From contig NZ_JAGZ01000004.1 in the NCBI RefSeq assembly GCF_000526915.1, positions 401,366 through 465,365 of the forward strand: DNA of 64,000 bases. The letters are read 5' to 3'. Source of the DNA: Mycobacterium genavense ATCC 51234 (GTDB taxonomy: Bacteria > Actinomycetota > Actinomycetes > Mycobacteriales > Mycobacteriaceae). This document shows, piece after piece, positions 19,760 to 28,787 of this stretch (position 1 is the first letter of the stretch; every line of letters starts with the position of its first letter). The translations under genes were made by a program, and so were the position numbers. A model generated the notes under the pieces. The model was not told where the DNA came from. It worked only from the letters and a program-made list of their open reading frames with translations, and searched no databases.

Positions 19760-20971
19760 GTGACTGAAACTGGCCGGGTGCAGATTGCCTCCATCGGGAC
19801 GTACTTGCCGCCCTGGGAGGTGCGCGGCGTGCGCGCCGCGGGTCCCGACGAGGATGCGCTGACGATGGCCGTGGCCGCGGGCCGGGCGGCAGATCCCGAT
19901 GCCACTGCACGCCGGGTCGTGTTCGTCTCCCGCGATTTCCCACTGCTCGAGGGCGGCAACGGCGCCGCGCTGCTCGCGGGTCTGTCCTTGCCCGCCGACG
20001 TGCCGGTAGCTGAAGTCCTGGGTGGCGGCCCGGTGGTACTCGACCAGATTTTGGCTGCCGACGACGGCACCTTGGTGCTCGCCTCCGATGCCGATGCGGC
20101 GGTCGGGGCCGGCGCCGTGCTGGTAGGCACGAGCGGACCGGCACTTAGCCCGGTGTCTCGGCAATTGCGCAGCCTGCACGTGGTGGCGCGCGGTGGTGAC
20201 GGAGTGCGCCACACCTATGCTGACACCCGCCTGGTACGCGAAATCGGGGTCGAGGCAACGGTTGCCCGGTTGGGCGTTGCCGATGTGGTCGCCGTCGTCG
20301 GTATCGGCGCCCGCGAACTCGGAAAGGGCTTGGTGGCAGCCGATTGCGTGCAACACCCGCAGTCCTCGGCGTCCGGTGTCATCGGTGCCCTCGCCGATGT
20401 TGTCCACGCCGGCACCGAGGGCATGCTGCTCGCCGTCAAACAGTCGACGGCGGTGGCTGCTCGCCTCGGCGCGGGAAGTTGTCCGATCAACCGAGACAAA
20501 TCGGAGCCCGCGTCGTTGCCGGCGTCGAAGTATGTGGAAGGCAACGGAATCCCGATCTCGCTGGCCGCGTACAGTCGCGCGTTCGATCCCAAATTGCGTT
20601 GGGAAGCAGCGGTATTCGAACCCCGACCGGGCATCGATGCGGCACCGTTGTTTCCTCCCCGGGTTCGGGTGGACAGCCTCGGCGAGTTGGCCGACTACCG
20701 GTTGACCCCGTTGCCGCGTACCGGCACGGTCTACACCCATACCACGGTGCACATCCCGGTTCCGGACCTCCCCGGCCCCTATTCGCTGGCCGTGGTGCAG
20801 CTCGATGGCAGCCAGGTCCGTGTGCTGCTCAAACTCACCGGCGTCGCGGCCGGGCAGATCGAGGTCGGCCAACCGGGCAGCGTGGTCTTGCGCAAGATCG
20901 CCAACCGGTCCGGGATTCCCGATTACGGTTACGCGTTCAGGCCCGAGCGGACACTAGGAGTATCGGCATGA
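19760..20971 (+). CDS. Thiolase-like/DUF35 fusion protein
   Basis: The GTG at 19760 is used because AAGGGTGG lies just upstream. The longer frame begins inside box E. The 403-residue product starts VTETGRVQIASIGTYLPPWE. Its N-terminal two-thirds resembles a degenerate thiolase/HMG-CoA-synthase-like fold without a clear catalytic cysteine. The C-terminus (about 300-400) is a DUF35 OB-fold (RTGTVYTHTTVHIPVPDLPGPYSLAVVQLDG ... RSGIPDYGYAFRPE). It overlaps the following SCP2-type thiolase by 4 bp, the usual partner arrangement. It appears intact. Confidence 0.78.
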   Translation: MTETGRVQIASIGTYLPPWEVRGVRAAGPDEDALTMAVAAGRAADPDATARRVVFVSRDFPLLEGGNGAALLAGLSLPADVPVAEVLGGGPVVLDQILAADDGTLVLASDADAAVGAGAVLVGTSGPALSPVSRQLRSLHVVARGGDGVRHTYADTRLVREIGVEATVARLGVADVVAVVGIGARELGKGLVAADCVQHPQSSASGVIGALADVVHAGTEGMLLAVKQSTAVAARLGAGSCPINRDKSEPASLPASKYVEGNGIPISLAAYSRAFDPKLRWEAAVFEPRPGIDAAPLFPPRVRVDSLGELADYRLTPLPRTGTVYTHTTVHIPVPDLPGPYSLAVVQLDGSQVRVLLKLTGVAAGQIEVGQPGSVVLRKIANRSGIPDYGYAFRPERTLGVSA

Positions 20972-22128
20972 GAAACGTTGCGATCGTCGGGGCGGGAATG
21001 ACGCCGTTCGCCGAGCATTTTGGGTTGGGAATCAAAGATCTGATCCCGATGGCCTACGCCGAGGCCGTGGCTCATGTCGACAAGAGCCTACAGAAGCGCG
21101 ATGTCGAGGCCGCCTGGTTTGGCGAGTTGTCCACCACCGATGGCTTTCCATCCGGCATTCTCGCGGACACCTTGGACCTCGTGGATATCCCGGTTACCAG
21201 GGTTGAGAATGCCTGCGCGACAGGCAATGACGCGATTCGCAATGCGGCGATCGCGGTCGGCTCGGGTCTTTACGACGTGGTGCTGGTGGTCGGTGCTGAT
21301 AAGGTACGTGAAACCGCGGCTAACACCACTTTTTGGGACTGGGCGGCCATGACGCGAGACAATGCGTGGGACTATCCGTTGGGTCTGGTTGCGCCGGCCA
21401 ACTTTGCGCTGCACGTGACGCGATATCTGCACGAATCTCCGGCTTCTCGAGAACACATGGCGATGGTGGCCGTGAAGAACCACTTCCATGCCTTGAAGAA
21501 TCCGAAGGCGCAACTTCGCTACGAGATCACCATCGAGCAAGCCTTGAGCGCCCCGATCGTGGTTGACCCGTTTGGGCTGTACGACTGCACACCGCAAAGC
21601 GATGGCGCGGCGGCCGTCATCCTGGCTGCCGAGGACGTCGTGGACCGATACACCGACCGGCCTGTCTGGATCCGCGGCTTCGGCCTGGGCATGGATCGGG
21701 TGATGCACCAGCACAAGTCGGATATGACCAGCTTCCTACCGACGGTGAAGGCCGCCAAATCCGCGATGGCGATGGCGGGGGTCAGCCCGAAGGACATCGA
21801 CGTTGCCGAGGTGCACGATTGTTTCACCGGGGTGGAGCTGATCAGTTACGAAGACCTCGGTTTCGCGAGCCGTTTCGAAGCGCACAAGTTGGTCGAAGCC
21901 CGGGAGACTTATGTGGGTGGATCGATACCGGTCAATCCCAGTTGTGGTCTGAAGGCAAAGGGCCACCCGCCCGGTGCAACGGGGGTTGCGCAGTGTTTCG
22001 AGTTGTTCAATCAGTTGCGTGGCGAAGCGGAGAACCAGGTGGACGGGGCGCGAGTTGTCCTGGCGCACAATATCGGCGGACCGACAGCAGTGTCGGCCGT
22101 GACAATACTGTCGAATCGGAAGAGTTAG
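20968..22128 (+). CDS. SCP2-type thiolase / lipid-transfer protein
   Basis: ATG 20968, with AGGAG 8 bp upstream. The 386-residue product begins MRNVAIVGAGMTPFAEH. Thiolase motifs are present: nucleophile VENACATGND (about residue 83), EVHDCFTGVEL with the catalytic His, and the C-terminal NPSCGLKAKGHPPGATG with its Cys and GHP motif. Such proteins cleave 3-keto or 3-hydroxy acyl-CoAs of sterol-like substrates with a DUF35 partner, here encoded just upstream and overlapping. It is intact, followed 6 bp later by a broken enoyl-CoA hydratase. Confidence 0.88.
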   Translation: MRNVAIVGAGMTPFAEHFGLGIKDLIPMAYAEAVAHVDKSLQKRDVEAAWFGELSTTDGFPSGILADTLDLVDIPVTRVENACATGNDAIRNAAIAVGSGLYDVVLVVGADKVRETAANTTFWDWAAMTRDNAWDYPLGLVAPANFALHVTRYLHESPASREHMAMVAVKNHFHALKNPKAQLRYEITIEQALSAPIVVDPFGLYDCTPQSDGAAAVILAAEDVVDRYTDRPVWIRGFGLGMDRVMHQHKSDMTSFLPTVKAAKSAMAMAGVSPKDIDVAEVHDCFTGVELISYEDLGFASRFEAHKLVEARETYVGGSIPVNPSCGLKAKGHPPGATGVAQCFELFNQLRGEAENQVDGARVVLAHNIGGPTAVSAVTILSNRKS

Positions 22129-22134
22129 GGCGCA

Positions 22135-22940
22135 ATGACTGCTGCGGAGACCGCGACGTTGGCCGGCTGCGAGGGCTTCGCGCCTTGGTTGCTGGTCGAG
22201 AAGCGAGGTGCGACGCATGTCGTCTCGATCAACCGGTCTGAGGCTCTCAACGCGGTCAACGAGGAGGTACACCACGCTTTCGCGCCGATCTGGCGTGTTC
22301 TCGCCGCCGACGACGACGTCAGATCGGTGATCGTCACCGGCGTTGGTAAAGCTTTCTTCGCCGGCGGAGACATGGTCATGTTCGGGCGCCTCATCGAGGA
22401 TGCCACGGCCCGCCAATTCCAGATCACCGAAGCGCGAACGGTGTTCATGGAAGTGATCAATTTCCCAAAGCCGCTCGTTTCGGCCGTCAACGGTCCCGCA
22501 GTGGGCCTTGGTTGCTCGATCGCGTTGTTGAGTGATTTCCTGTGATGGGGGAGAGCAGCTACCTCGCGGATCCGCATGTGGCGGTGGGTCTGGTTGCCAG
22601 CGACGGTGGTGCGGCTATGCTCCCGCTTCTGATCGGCCTGATGAAAGCCAAGCAGTATGTGATGTTGGGGGACCGGATCAGTGCCGCGGACGCCGAGAAG
22701 CTGAATTTGGTCACGCGAGTCGCTGCCGATGACGCCGTGCTCGACGAAGCCTTGGTACTGGGCGAGCGGCTGGCCGCACTGCCGGCGCAGGCGTTGCGCG
22801 CGACCAAGATTGCCATGAACATGCACCTGTCTCGCGCCGCTCTTGGCGTCCTCGAATACGCGCTCGCGGAGGAATACACGTCCTTTTCGACTCGCGAATT
22901 CAAGGAACGCGTCGCGGCGTTTCGTGGCCGCAAGGCCTAA
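22135..22940 (+). pseudogene. Enoyl-CoA hydratase, frameshifted
   Basis: The crotonase fold is complete across two frames. ATG 22135 to about 22543 includes SINRSEALNAVNEEV, GKAFFAGGDMVMF (oxyanion loop) and AVNGPAVGLGCSIALLSDF. One G is missing at about 22543 (CCTGTGATGG), and the second frame continues MGESSYLADPHVAVGLVASDGGAAMLP through FSTREFKERVAAFRGRKA to 22940. Uncorrected, the product ends at 136 residues, before the second catalytic segment. Confidence 0.87.
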
Positions 22941-22962
22941 CGGTGTACTCGCACTGGGCGGA

Positions 22963-23712
22963 TCATTCCTGCAGGTCGACGGGGGTCGACAGCTCGACGC
23001 CGGTGAACAAGAATTCTTCTGCCTTTCGGAGGTGCTTGCTCCACAGCTCGCCGGCCTTCTCCGCTTCTCCGGTCTTGATCAGGTCAAGGATCATTCGGTG
23101 AGTCTTGGCCGACCGGCGCACGGCCCGCTCGGCGTTGGCGCCGGTGGTGGGCTGCAGTGATCGATTGCCGTTTTCGATGATGTGGTGCAGCATCTCGTTG
23201 ATCATCTGCAGCGTCTTGTTGTCCGACAAGCGCGCGATGGCCGCGTGAAAGTCGGTAAGTTGCGAGACCGCTTCGCTGCCAGGGCGCAGCTGAGCTTCTT
23301 GCTCGACGATGCTTTCAAGTTCGGCGATGACCTTGGGATCGCGCTTTTGTGCCAGCTGTACCACTAGCGGAGTTTCGATGGTTACGCGGGCATCGTAGAC
23401 ATCTTTGAGGGTGACGCGTTCGTACTCCAGAATGAGCCCGGCGTAGCGCGCCAGGGTTTGCTTGCGCGGCGCCTGCACTCGTGCGCCGCCCCGGACCCCG
23501 CGTTCCACCTTGATCAGCGACTCGGACTCCAATACCCGGAATGCTTCCCGCAACGTGGGTCTGGAGACGCCGAACTGCTCCATGAGTTCGGATTCCGACG
23601 GCAACATCGTGCCCTCGCTGATCTCGCCGCGCACCACCATGCGCCGCAGTACGGACGCCACCCTGTCAGCCATCTTTGGCTCACGGAGACTGTTGACCTC
23701 CACGTTTCCCAT
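22963..23712 (-). CDS. GntR-family (FadR-type) regulator
   Basis: The 249-residue product has an N-terminal winged helix (SESELMEQFGVSRPTLREAFRVLESESLIKVERG, residues 39-72) and a C-terminal FCD effector domain (DVYDARVTIETPLVVQLA..., DFHAAIARLSDNKTLQ, HRMILDLIKTGEAEKAGELWSKHL). The histidines of the FCD metal pocket appear present. GntR/FadR-type repressors sit next to mce1 and mce2 in M. tuberculosis and respond to acyl-CoA. Here the gene lies in the middle of the catabolic cluster and is the best local candidate to read the recurring AT palindrome, though that is inference. It is intact. Confidence 0.9.
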   Translation of the reverse strand: MGNVEVNSLREPKMADRVASVLRRMVVRGEISEGTMLPSESELMEQFGVSRPTLREAFRVLESESLIKVERGVRGGARVQAPRKQTLARYAGLILEYERVTLKDVYDARVTIETPLVVQLAQKRDPKVIAELESIVEQEAQLRPGSEAVSQLTDFHAAIARLSDNKTLQMINEMLHHIIENGNRSLQPTTGANAERAVRRSAKTHRMILDLIKTGEAEKAGELWSKHLRKAEEFLFTGVELSTPVDLQE

Positions 23713-23816
23713 CCCTCCGATGGCATGCGTTGTTCAGAATATTCAGTTAAATATCTGGATAGATTACTTGATCCAAAATCGACGTGCTCTTCTCGGTAGG
23801 GCAACGAGATGTTGTG

Positions 23817-24959
23817 TCAGAATCCCATGGCCCGGCCCATCAGATCTTTCATGATTTCGGTTGTCCCGGCGTACAACCGCTGCACCCGCGAATCTCGCCA
23901 CAGCCGCGCCACCTCGTACTCGTTGATATACCCGTAGCCACCGTGCAGCTGCAGACAGCGATCGAGGATTTCCCATTGCACTTCCGACGTCCACCACTTC
24001 AGACCGGCGGCGTCGGCGTCAGATAGCGAGCCGTCGTTGACCGAGAGCACACACTGGTCCAGGTAAGGCTGCGCGGCGTCGAGCTTGACCTGCATCTCGG
24101 CGATGAAATGTCTATTCACCTGAAACTTGCCGATCGGCTGCCCGAAGGCGATACGTTGCGCCGCATATTCCTTGGTCAGATCGAGCGCGCGCCGGGCAGC
24201 CGGAATTGCGTAGCATGCGACGCCGACACGTTCGCTGGGCAGGTTCGCGACCAGATGGTAAAACCCGCGATTGGGTTCTCCGACCAGGTTCTGCTTGGGT
24301 ACCCGGACATTGTCGAAAAACAGCTCGGCGGTGTCGGCCGAAAATTGGCCGATCTTGTCGAGTTTACGTCCGCGGGTGAACCCCGGCATGCCATCTTCGA
24401 TCATCAGCAGGCTGATACCTTTGTGGCCTGCTTCGGGATCGGTTTTGACGGCGGTGAGCACCAGTGTCGACAGCAGCCCGTTGCTGATAAACGTTTTTTG
24501 CCCGTTGACCACCCAGTGGTCACCCTGATCTTGTGCGGTCGTCTTGATGCCGGCCAGGTCCGACCCCGCTACGGGCTCCGACATGGCGATCGAGCCGATG
24601 TATTCTCCCGCAACGAATTTGGGCAGCCAACGCTGCTTTTGCTCTTCGGTGGTCAATGAGTTGAGGTACGGGACGAGGATGTCGTTTTGCACTCCGAGGC
24701 CGATGCCGACCGCGCCTGTCATGAACATCTCTTCTGACAGGATCTGGTTGAACCGGAAGTCCCTGATTCCCAGCCCGCCGTATTGTTCGTCGAATTCCCA
24801 TCCGATGAGGCCGTGTTCGCTGGCAGCCAGCCAGGCTTCGCGGCTGACTCTGCCATCCCGCTCCCACTTCTCAACGTGCGGAACGCATTCCCGTTCGAAA
24901 AACTCACGTGCGGTCGCGCGGAATTCCTCGTGAGTGTCATCAAAGATGTTGCGGCGCAT
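23817..24959 (-). CDS. Acyl-CoA dehydrogenase
   Basis: The product is 380 residues from ATG 24959. Motifs: IAMSEPVAGSDLAGIKTTA (FAD/substrate signature), WVVNGQKTFISNG, RVPKQNLVGEPNRGFYHLVANL, IAFGQPIGKFQVNRHFIAEM, LQLHGGYGYINEYEVARLWRD, then YAGTTEIMKDLMGR with the usual catalytic glutamate. It introduces the 2,3 double bond into acyl-CoA. It is the third gene of a leftward operon starting at 27154. It is intact, and very similar in type to the truncated dehydrogenase at 47108. Confidence 0.9.
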   Translation of the reverse strand: MRRNIFDDTHEEFRATAREFFERECVPHVEKWERDGRVSREAWLAASEHGLIGWEFDEQYGGLGIRDFRFNQILSEEMFMTGAVGIGLGVQNDILVPYLNSLTTEEQKQRWLPKFVAGEYIGSIAMSEPVAGSDLAGIKTTAQDQGDHWVVNGQKTFISNGLLSTLVLTAVKTDPEAGHKGISLLMIEDGMPGFTRGRKLDKIGQFSADTAELFFDNVRVPKQNLVGEPNRGFYHLVANLPSERVGVACYAIPAARRALDLTKEYAAQRIAFGQPIGKFQVNRHFIAEMQVKLDAAQPYLDQCVLSVNDGSLSDADAAGLKWWTSEVQWEILDRCLQLHGGYGYINEYEVARLWRDSRVQRLYAGTTEIMKDLMGRAMGF

Positions 24960-24983
24960 CGTCTATTCCTCCAACTGGCATTA

Positions 24984-25958
24984 TCAGCACCCGGTCACGA
25001 TCGTGGGTAGAGCCTGACCCGCAGTCTCCTGGCAGAAGAGCTGGTCGGCGAGATGCGCTTCCAAGGTTCGGTACGAACCGCATAACGCGTCGAGCTGGAT
25101 TCCCCGGCGGCGTAGCGGTGCAGTCTGTGCTCGGCGGTCAATCCGATTGCGCCACATACCTGCAAGGCGGCGTCGGCGACCCAGCGATGGGCACGCCCGG
25201 CAGACGCTTTGGCGAGCTGTGCCTGCAGTGGCGCTGCGGTCCGCCAGCTTTCGGACAGCATGGCTCGCGCTGCCTCGAGCTGCGCGGCAGCATCCGCCAG
25301 GGCATGGCGCGGCGCCTGAAGTGCGCCGATCGCCGTGCCGAATTGGACGCGGCTACTGACGTGCTCGATCGCGGTGTGCAACGCGGTGTCCGCAACCGAC
25401 ACGAGCTCGGCTGCCAGACTGCGGTGCGCCGTGGCGAGCGCCCGGCCCCACGCCGGCGAGGCATCGACGCCGGTGCCGTCGAGCGGCCCGGTGATCCGTG
25501 TCCAATGCACGGACGGATCGAAGGTGTCGAGTCGACTGGACTGCAGCAGTGAGGCGTCCACGACGCATACCGAAACAGAGCTGCCCGACCGGAACGGCAC
25601 CGCGACGAGGACGGTGGCCGGTCCGAGGATCAGTCCGTCCACGGTGTGCTCGTCCGACGCCGGCGCGATCCCTGTCGACGGGAGCGGCAACAGGATCGTG
25701 GCGGGCAGCTCGTCGATCAGCCCGGCGAACTCCGCGAGCATGGCGCGCTAGGCAGTCGGTGTCGGTCAGCAATCGGCCCTGGACCCGGAAGAGCGCTTGC
25801 GGTGCGTGCAGCGGGAACTCGGATTCGATTTCCTCCCAGCCCATTTCGCTCAGCCGGTCACCGATGGGCACGTGCTCGCCGGCTGAGGCACCGGCGATGC
25901 CCTCGAAGAGCCGTACCACGGCCTCCTCGAGCATGGGCCAGGTATCGTCGTCGGTCAT
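24984..25958 (-). pseudogene. Acyl-CoA dehydrogenase family protein, two frameshifts
   Basis: ATG 25958 follows AGGAGA: MTDDDTWPMLEEAVVRLFEG ... FRVQGRLLTDTD. The frame breaks near 25745, and the middle and C-terminal domains (LAEFAGLIDELPATILLPLP..., SSRVQFGTAIGALQAPRHALADA..., LQVCGAIGLTAEHRLHRY) are in a second frame. Near 25090 it shifts back. The family ending GIQLDALCGSYRTLEAHLAD ... PTIVTGC finishes at 24984. The net length is a multiple of three, so one insertion and one deletion are present. It is a ChsE-type partner subunit between two intact dehydrogenases. Confidence 0.83.
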
Positions 25959-27154
25959 CGCTTCTCCTGTGGCAGGCCGAGAAGATGGTCGGCAACGATG
26001 CCGCGTTGTACCTCGGCGGTGCCGCCCATGACCGTGGCCGCCCGCGAATACCACCACTGGGCCCGGACGTTGTCGAGGGTCGGGTCGTCGAGCGGGCCCT
26101 CTCCGGTGACCATCCAATCCCGGCGTGCATCGAGGATCAGGTCTTGAGTCGCTTTCTCGGCTCGTCCAAACAGCAGCTTGTCGATGCTGCTGGCCGGCCC
26201 GACGGCTGCGCCCGCGGCCAGCGCGCGCACGGTGTTTGCGGTGCGTGCCTGCGCCGCGGCGACGTCGGTATAAACCTGGGCGAACCGCTCACGCAACGCG
26301 GCGGTACTTCCGTATCTGATCATCACCGTCCGCAGCCAGTTCAGGTCCGTCATGACCTTGTTGAGGACGGCGTAGCCGTACATTCCGCGTTCGAACTGCA
26401 TCAGATACATCGCGACGGCCCACCCACCGCCGACCTGGCCGACAACCCGGTCGGGGGGCACTCGAACGTCGTCGAAGAACACCTCGGCGAGTTCGCGGCG
26501 CCCGCTCGCCAGTGCGATCGGGCGGATGGTCACCCCGGGTGCGTTCGCGTCGATCATCAGCATCGTCAGCCCCCGGTGGCGACTTTCGGCGGTACCGGTG
26601 CGGACCAACACCAACAACCGGGTGGCGGTCGGGCCCTGACTTGTCCAGATTTTTTGGCCGTTGACGACAAGGGCGTCGTTGTCGGCCACGGCGCGAGTTC
26701 GCAGTGCGGCCAGGTCGCTTCCCGCCTCTGGTTCGGAGAAGCACTGACCCCACCACTCGGTACCGTCCAAGTAGTTCACCAGATGGCGGGTGGCGAGGTG
26801 GGGTGCGAATTTCAGCAGCGCGGGGCCGAGAGTCTCCAGCGTCCACTGCTGTGCCGGGATGGGCAGCATCGCATGGCTCAGTTCCTCGTAGAACAGCGCG
26901 CGATGAATCTCATTGCCACCCAGGCCACCGCAACTTACCGGCCAGCCGTGTCGGTTCCATCCGGCCTCAAACAGGGTGGCCAGCATGCGCGCGCCATGTG
27001 CCATCTCTTCTTCGGCGGTGCCGAACACCGCCGCGCGCCAGTCTCGCGCCAAATCGAGCTGGTCGAGGAAGCTTCGCAAACCCCGCCGATACCGCGCGGG
27101 ATCGGACGAGTAGTCGGCCAGGCCGTCGGCGCCTGAGTCCGTGGTGTGGGCCAC
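25955..27154 (-). CDS. Acyl-CoA dehydrogenase
   Basis: The product is 399 residues from ATG 27154, beginning MAHTTDSGADGLADYSSDPA. Motifs: GWPVSCGGLGGNEIHRALFYEEL, WWGQCFSEPEAGSDLAALRTRA, VVNGQKIWTSQGPTATRLLVLVRT, EVFFDDVRVPPDRVVGQVGGGWAVAMYLMQFER and C-terminal TVMGGTAEVQRGIVADHLLGLP. This subfamily forms heteromeric sterol-type dehydrogenases with the next gene's product, with which it overlaps by 4 bp. It is the first gene of the operon, divergent from the aldehyde dehydrogenase operon across box G. It is intact. Confidence 0.88.
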   Translation of the reverse strand: MAHTTDSGADGLADYSSDPARYRRGLRSFLDQLDLARDWRAAVFGTAEEEMAHGARMLATLFEAGWNRHGWPVSCGGLGGNEIHRALFYEELSHAMLPIPAQQWTLETLGPALLKFAPHLATRHLVNYLDGTEWWGQCFSEPEAGSDLAALRTRAVADNDALVVNGQKIWTSQGPTATRLLVLVRTGTAESRHRGLTMLMIDANAPGVTIRPIALASGRRELAEVFFDDVRVPPDRVVGQVGGGWAVAMYLMQFERGMYGYAVLNKVMTDLNWLRTVMIRYGSTAALRERFAQVYTDVAAAQARTANTVRALAAGAAVGPASSIDKLLFGRAEKATQDLILDARRDWMVTGEGPLDDPTLDNVRAQWWYSRAATVMGGTAEVQRGIVADHLLGLPQEKR

Positions 27155-27200
27155 TGGTGTCCTTCCTTCGCACGCGGGGCTGGCTTTTACGGCCCTAATT

Positions 27201-27216
27201 AGATAAACAGTTATCT
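27201..27216. promoter_or_regulatory. 16-bp AT palindrome, box G
   Basis: AGATAAACAGTTATCT is a perfect 6-4-6 inverted repeat between the divergent dehydrogenase operon (start 27154) and aldehyde dehydrogenase operon (start 27268). It is the clearest copy of the recurring element. Confidence 0.65.
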
Positions 27217-27267
27217 ATTATGGGTATGGTAGACGAACCTACAGACCCCAGGCGAAAGGGATCGTCG

Positions 27268-28785
27268 ATGACGGCTTCTGCTCCCGCCCCGAGCTCGGTG
27301 GACTTCGACCCTGAAACACGTCTATACATCGACGGCCAGCTGCGCCCGGCGTCGACCGGTGCCGTCGCCGAGAACGTCAACCCCGCGTCCGAAGAGGTGC
27401 TCGGCATGTGTGCCGATGCCGGCAAGCAGGACATGGAGGAGGCGATCGCGGCGGCGCGTCGGGCGTTCGACACCACCGAGTGGGCGACCGACCATGCGTT
27501 CCGCCAGCACTGTCTGATGCAACTGCACGATGCGCTGCAGCAGGAAAAGGAACGCATGCGAGCGGAATTGGTCGCCGAGGTCGGGTGTCCGGTCTCGTCG
27601 ACTTACATCGCACAGTTGGATTGGCCGCTTGCGGACAGTATTTCGTGGCCAGCCCGCTACATCAGCGAATTCGCATGGGAACGCGACCTTCCCGACGCGG
27701 CCCTGATGGGTGTTCCAAATCGGCGAAAAGTGCTCAAAGAACCGGTGGGCGTGGTGGCTGCCATCACCCCGTGGAATTTTCCCGTTGAGATCATCGTCAA
27801 CAAGCTGGGGCCCATTCTGGCCACCGGCAACACCGTCGTGCTCAAGCCCGCCGTCGAGACTCCGTGGAGTGCGTTGCGCTGGGGCCGCATCATCGCCGAG
27901 CAGACCGACATTCCGGCCGGCGTGGTGAACATCGTTGTGGCATCGGACAACAGTGCGGTGCAGCTGCTGGTGACCGACCCGCGCGTCGACATGGTTTCCT
28001 TCACCGGTTCCACCGCGGTCGGCCAGTTGATCCGGCGCATGTCCGCGGAGACGATGAAGCGCAATCTGCTCGAGCTGGGGGGCAAATCGGCCTACATCGT
28101 GCTCGACGACGCCGACCTTGACATCGCATTGCCCGGCTGTGTCGGCGCATTGATCCACTCCGGCCAGGGTTGTGCATTGGCCACTCGCATGTTGGTGCCG
28201 CGCCAACATTACGAGCAGGCCGTCGAGGTGGCGACGTCGACGTTCAGTGCCGTCGGGGTGGGAGATCCCGGCAACCCGGCGACTTTCTGCGGACCGCTCG
28301 TCTCGGCCCGTCAGCGAGACAGGGTGCTCGGTTACATCGAGGCCGCCGCGGAGCAGGGCGGACGCGTTACGGCCGGTGGCGGGGCTCCCACCGGGCTGGA
28401 TCGCGGCTATTTGGTGGCCCCCACTGTGATCGCCGACGTCGAACCCGGTCACCGGATATTTCAGGAAGAGGTCTTCGGCCCGGTGCTGTCGATCACCGCG
28501 TACGAGGGCGGCGACGACGGTGCGGTCGCGTTGGCCAACGACTCCGCGTACGGATTATCGGGCGCGGTGATGGGCTCTCCCGAACGTGCCATGGCCGTCG
28601 CCCGCCGGGTCCGCACCGGAACGTTCAACATCAATGGCGGTCTGTTCTACGGCGCCGACGCCCCATTTGGCGGCTACAAGATGAGTGGTGTCGGACGCCA
28701 GAACGGTCACGAGGGCTTCGAGCAGCATCTGCAGACCAAATCCATCGGCTTCCCCGCATCTGATCCCTGCGTGTCACGAAAGTAG
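27268..28785 (+). CDS. Aldehyde dehydrogenase
   Basis: The ATG at 27268 is chosen: AAAGGG lies 7-8 bp upstream, and an earlier in-frame ATG at 27220 sits next to the operator. The 505-residue product has the NAD(P)-dependent ALDH set: GVVAAITPWNFPVEIIVNKLGPILATGNTVVLKP, FTGSTAVGQLI, ELGGKSAYIV with catalytic Glu, HSGQGCALATR with catalytic Cys, and EEVFGPVLSITAYE. It would oxidise an aldehyde intermediate to the acid before CoA activation. It is followed 2 bp later by a CoA-transferase gene. It is intact. Confidence 0.9.
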   Translation: MTASAPAPSSVDFDPETRLYIDGQLRPASTGAVAENVNPASEEVLGMCADAGKQDMEEAIAAARRAFDTTEWATDHAFRQHCLMQLHDALQQEKERMRAELVAEVGCPVSSTYIAQLDWPLADSISWPARYISEFAWERDLPDAALMGVPNRRKVLKEPVGVVAAITPWNFPVEIIVNKLGPILATGNTVVLKPAVETPWSALRWGRIIAEQTDIPAGVVNIVVASDNSAVQLLVTDPRVDMVSFTGSTAVGQLIRRMSAETMKRNLLELGGKSAYIVLDDADLDIALPGCVGALIHSGQGCALATRMLVPRQHYEQAVEVATSTFSAVGVGDPGNPATFCGPLVSARQRDRVLGYIEAAAEQGGRVTAGGGAPTGLDRGYLVAPTVIADVEPGHRIFQEEVFGPVLSITAYEGGDDGAVALANDSAYGLSGAVMGSPERAMAVARRVRTGTFNINGGLFYGADAPFGGYKMSGVGRQNGHEGFEQHLQTKSIGFPASDPCVSRK

Positions 28786-28787
28786 TC

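Noticed and set aside
19640..20872. 410-codon leftward ORF over the DUF35 fusion gene
   Set aside because: Third-position composition produces long open antisense frames here. The plus-strand frame has the DUF35 fold and a good start.
23736..23760. AT-rich stretch before the GntR gene as a full copy of the 16-bp palindrome
   Set aside because: Only the left half (AGTTAAATA) matches. The right arm does not, so I mention it as weak support rather than listing it as a site.
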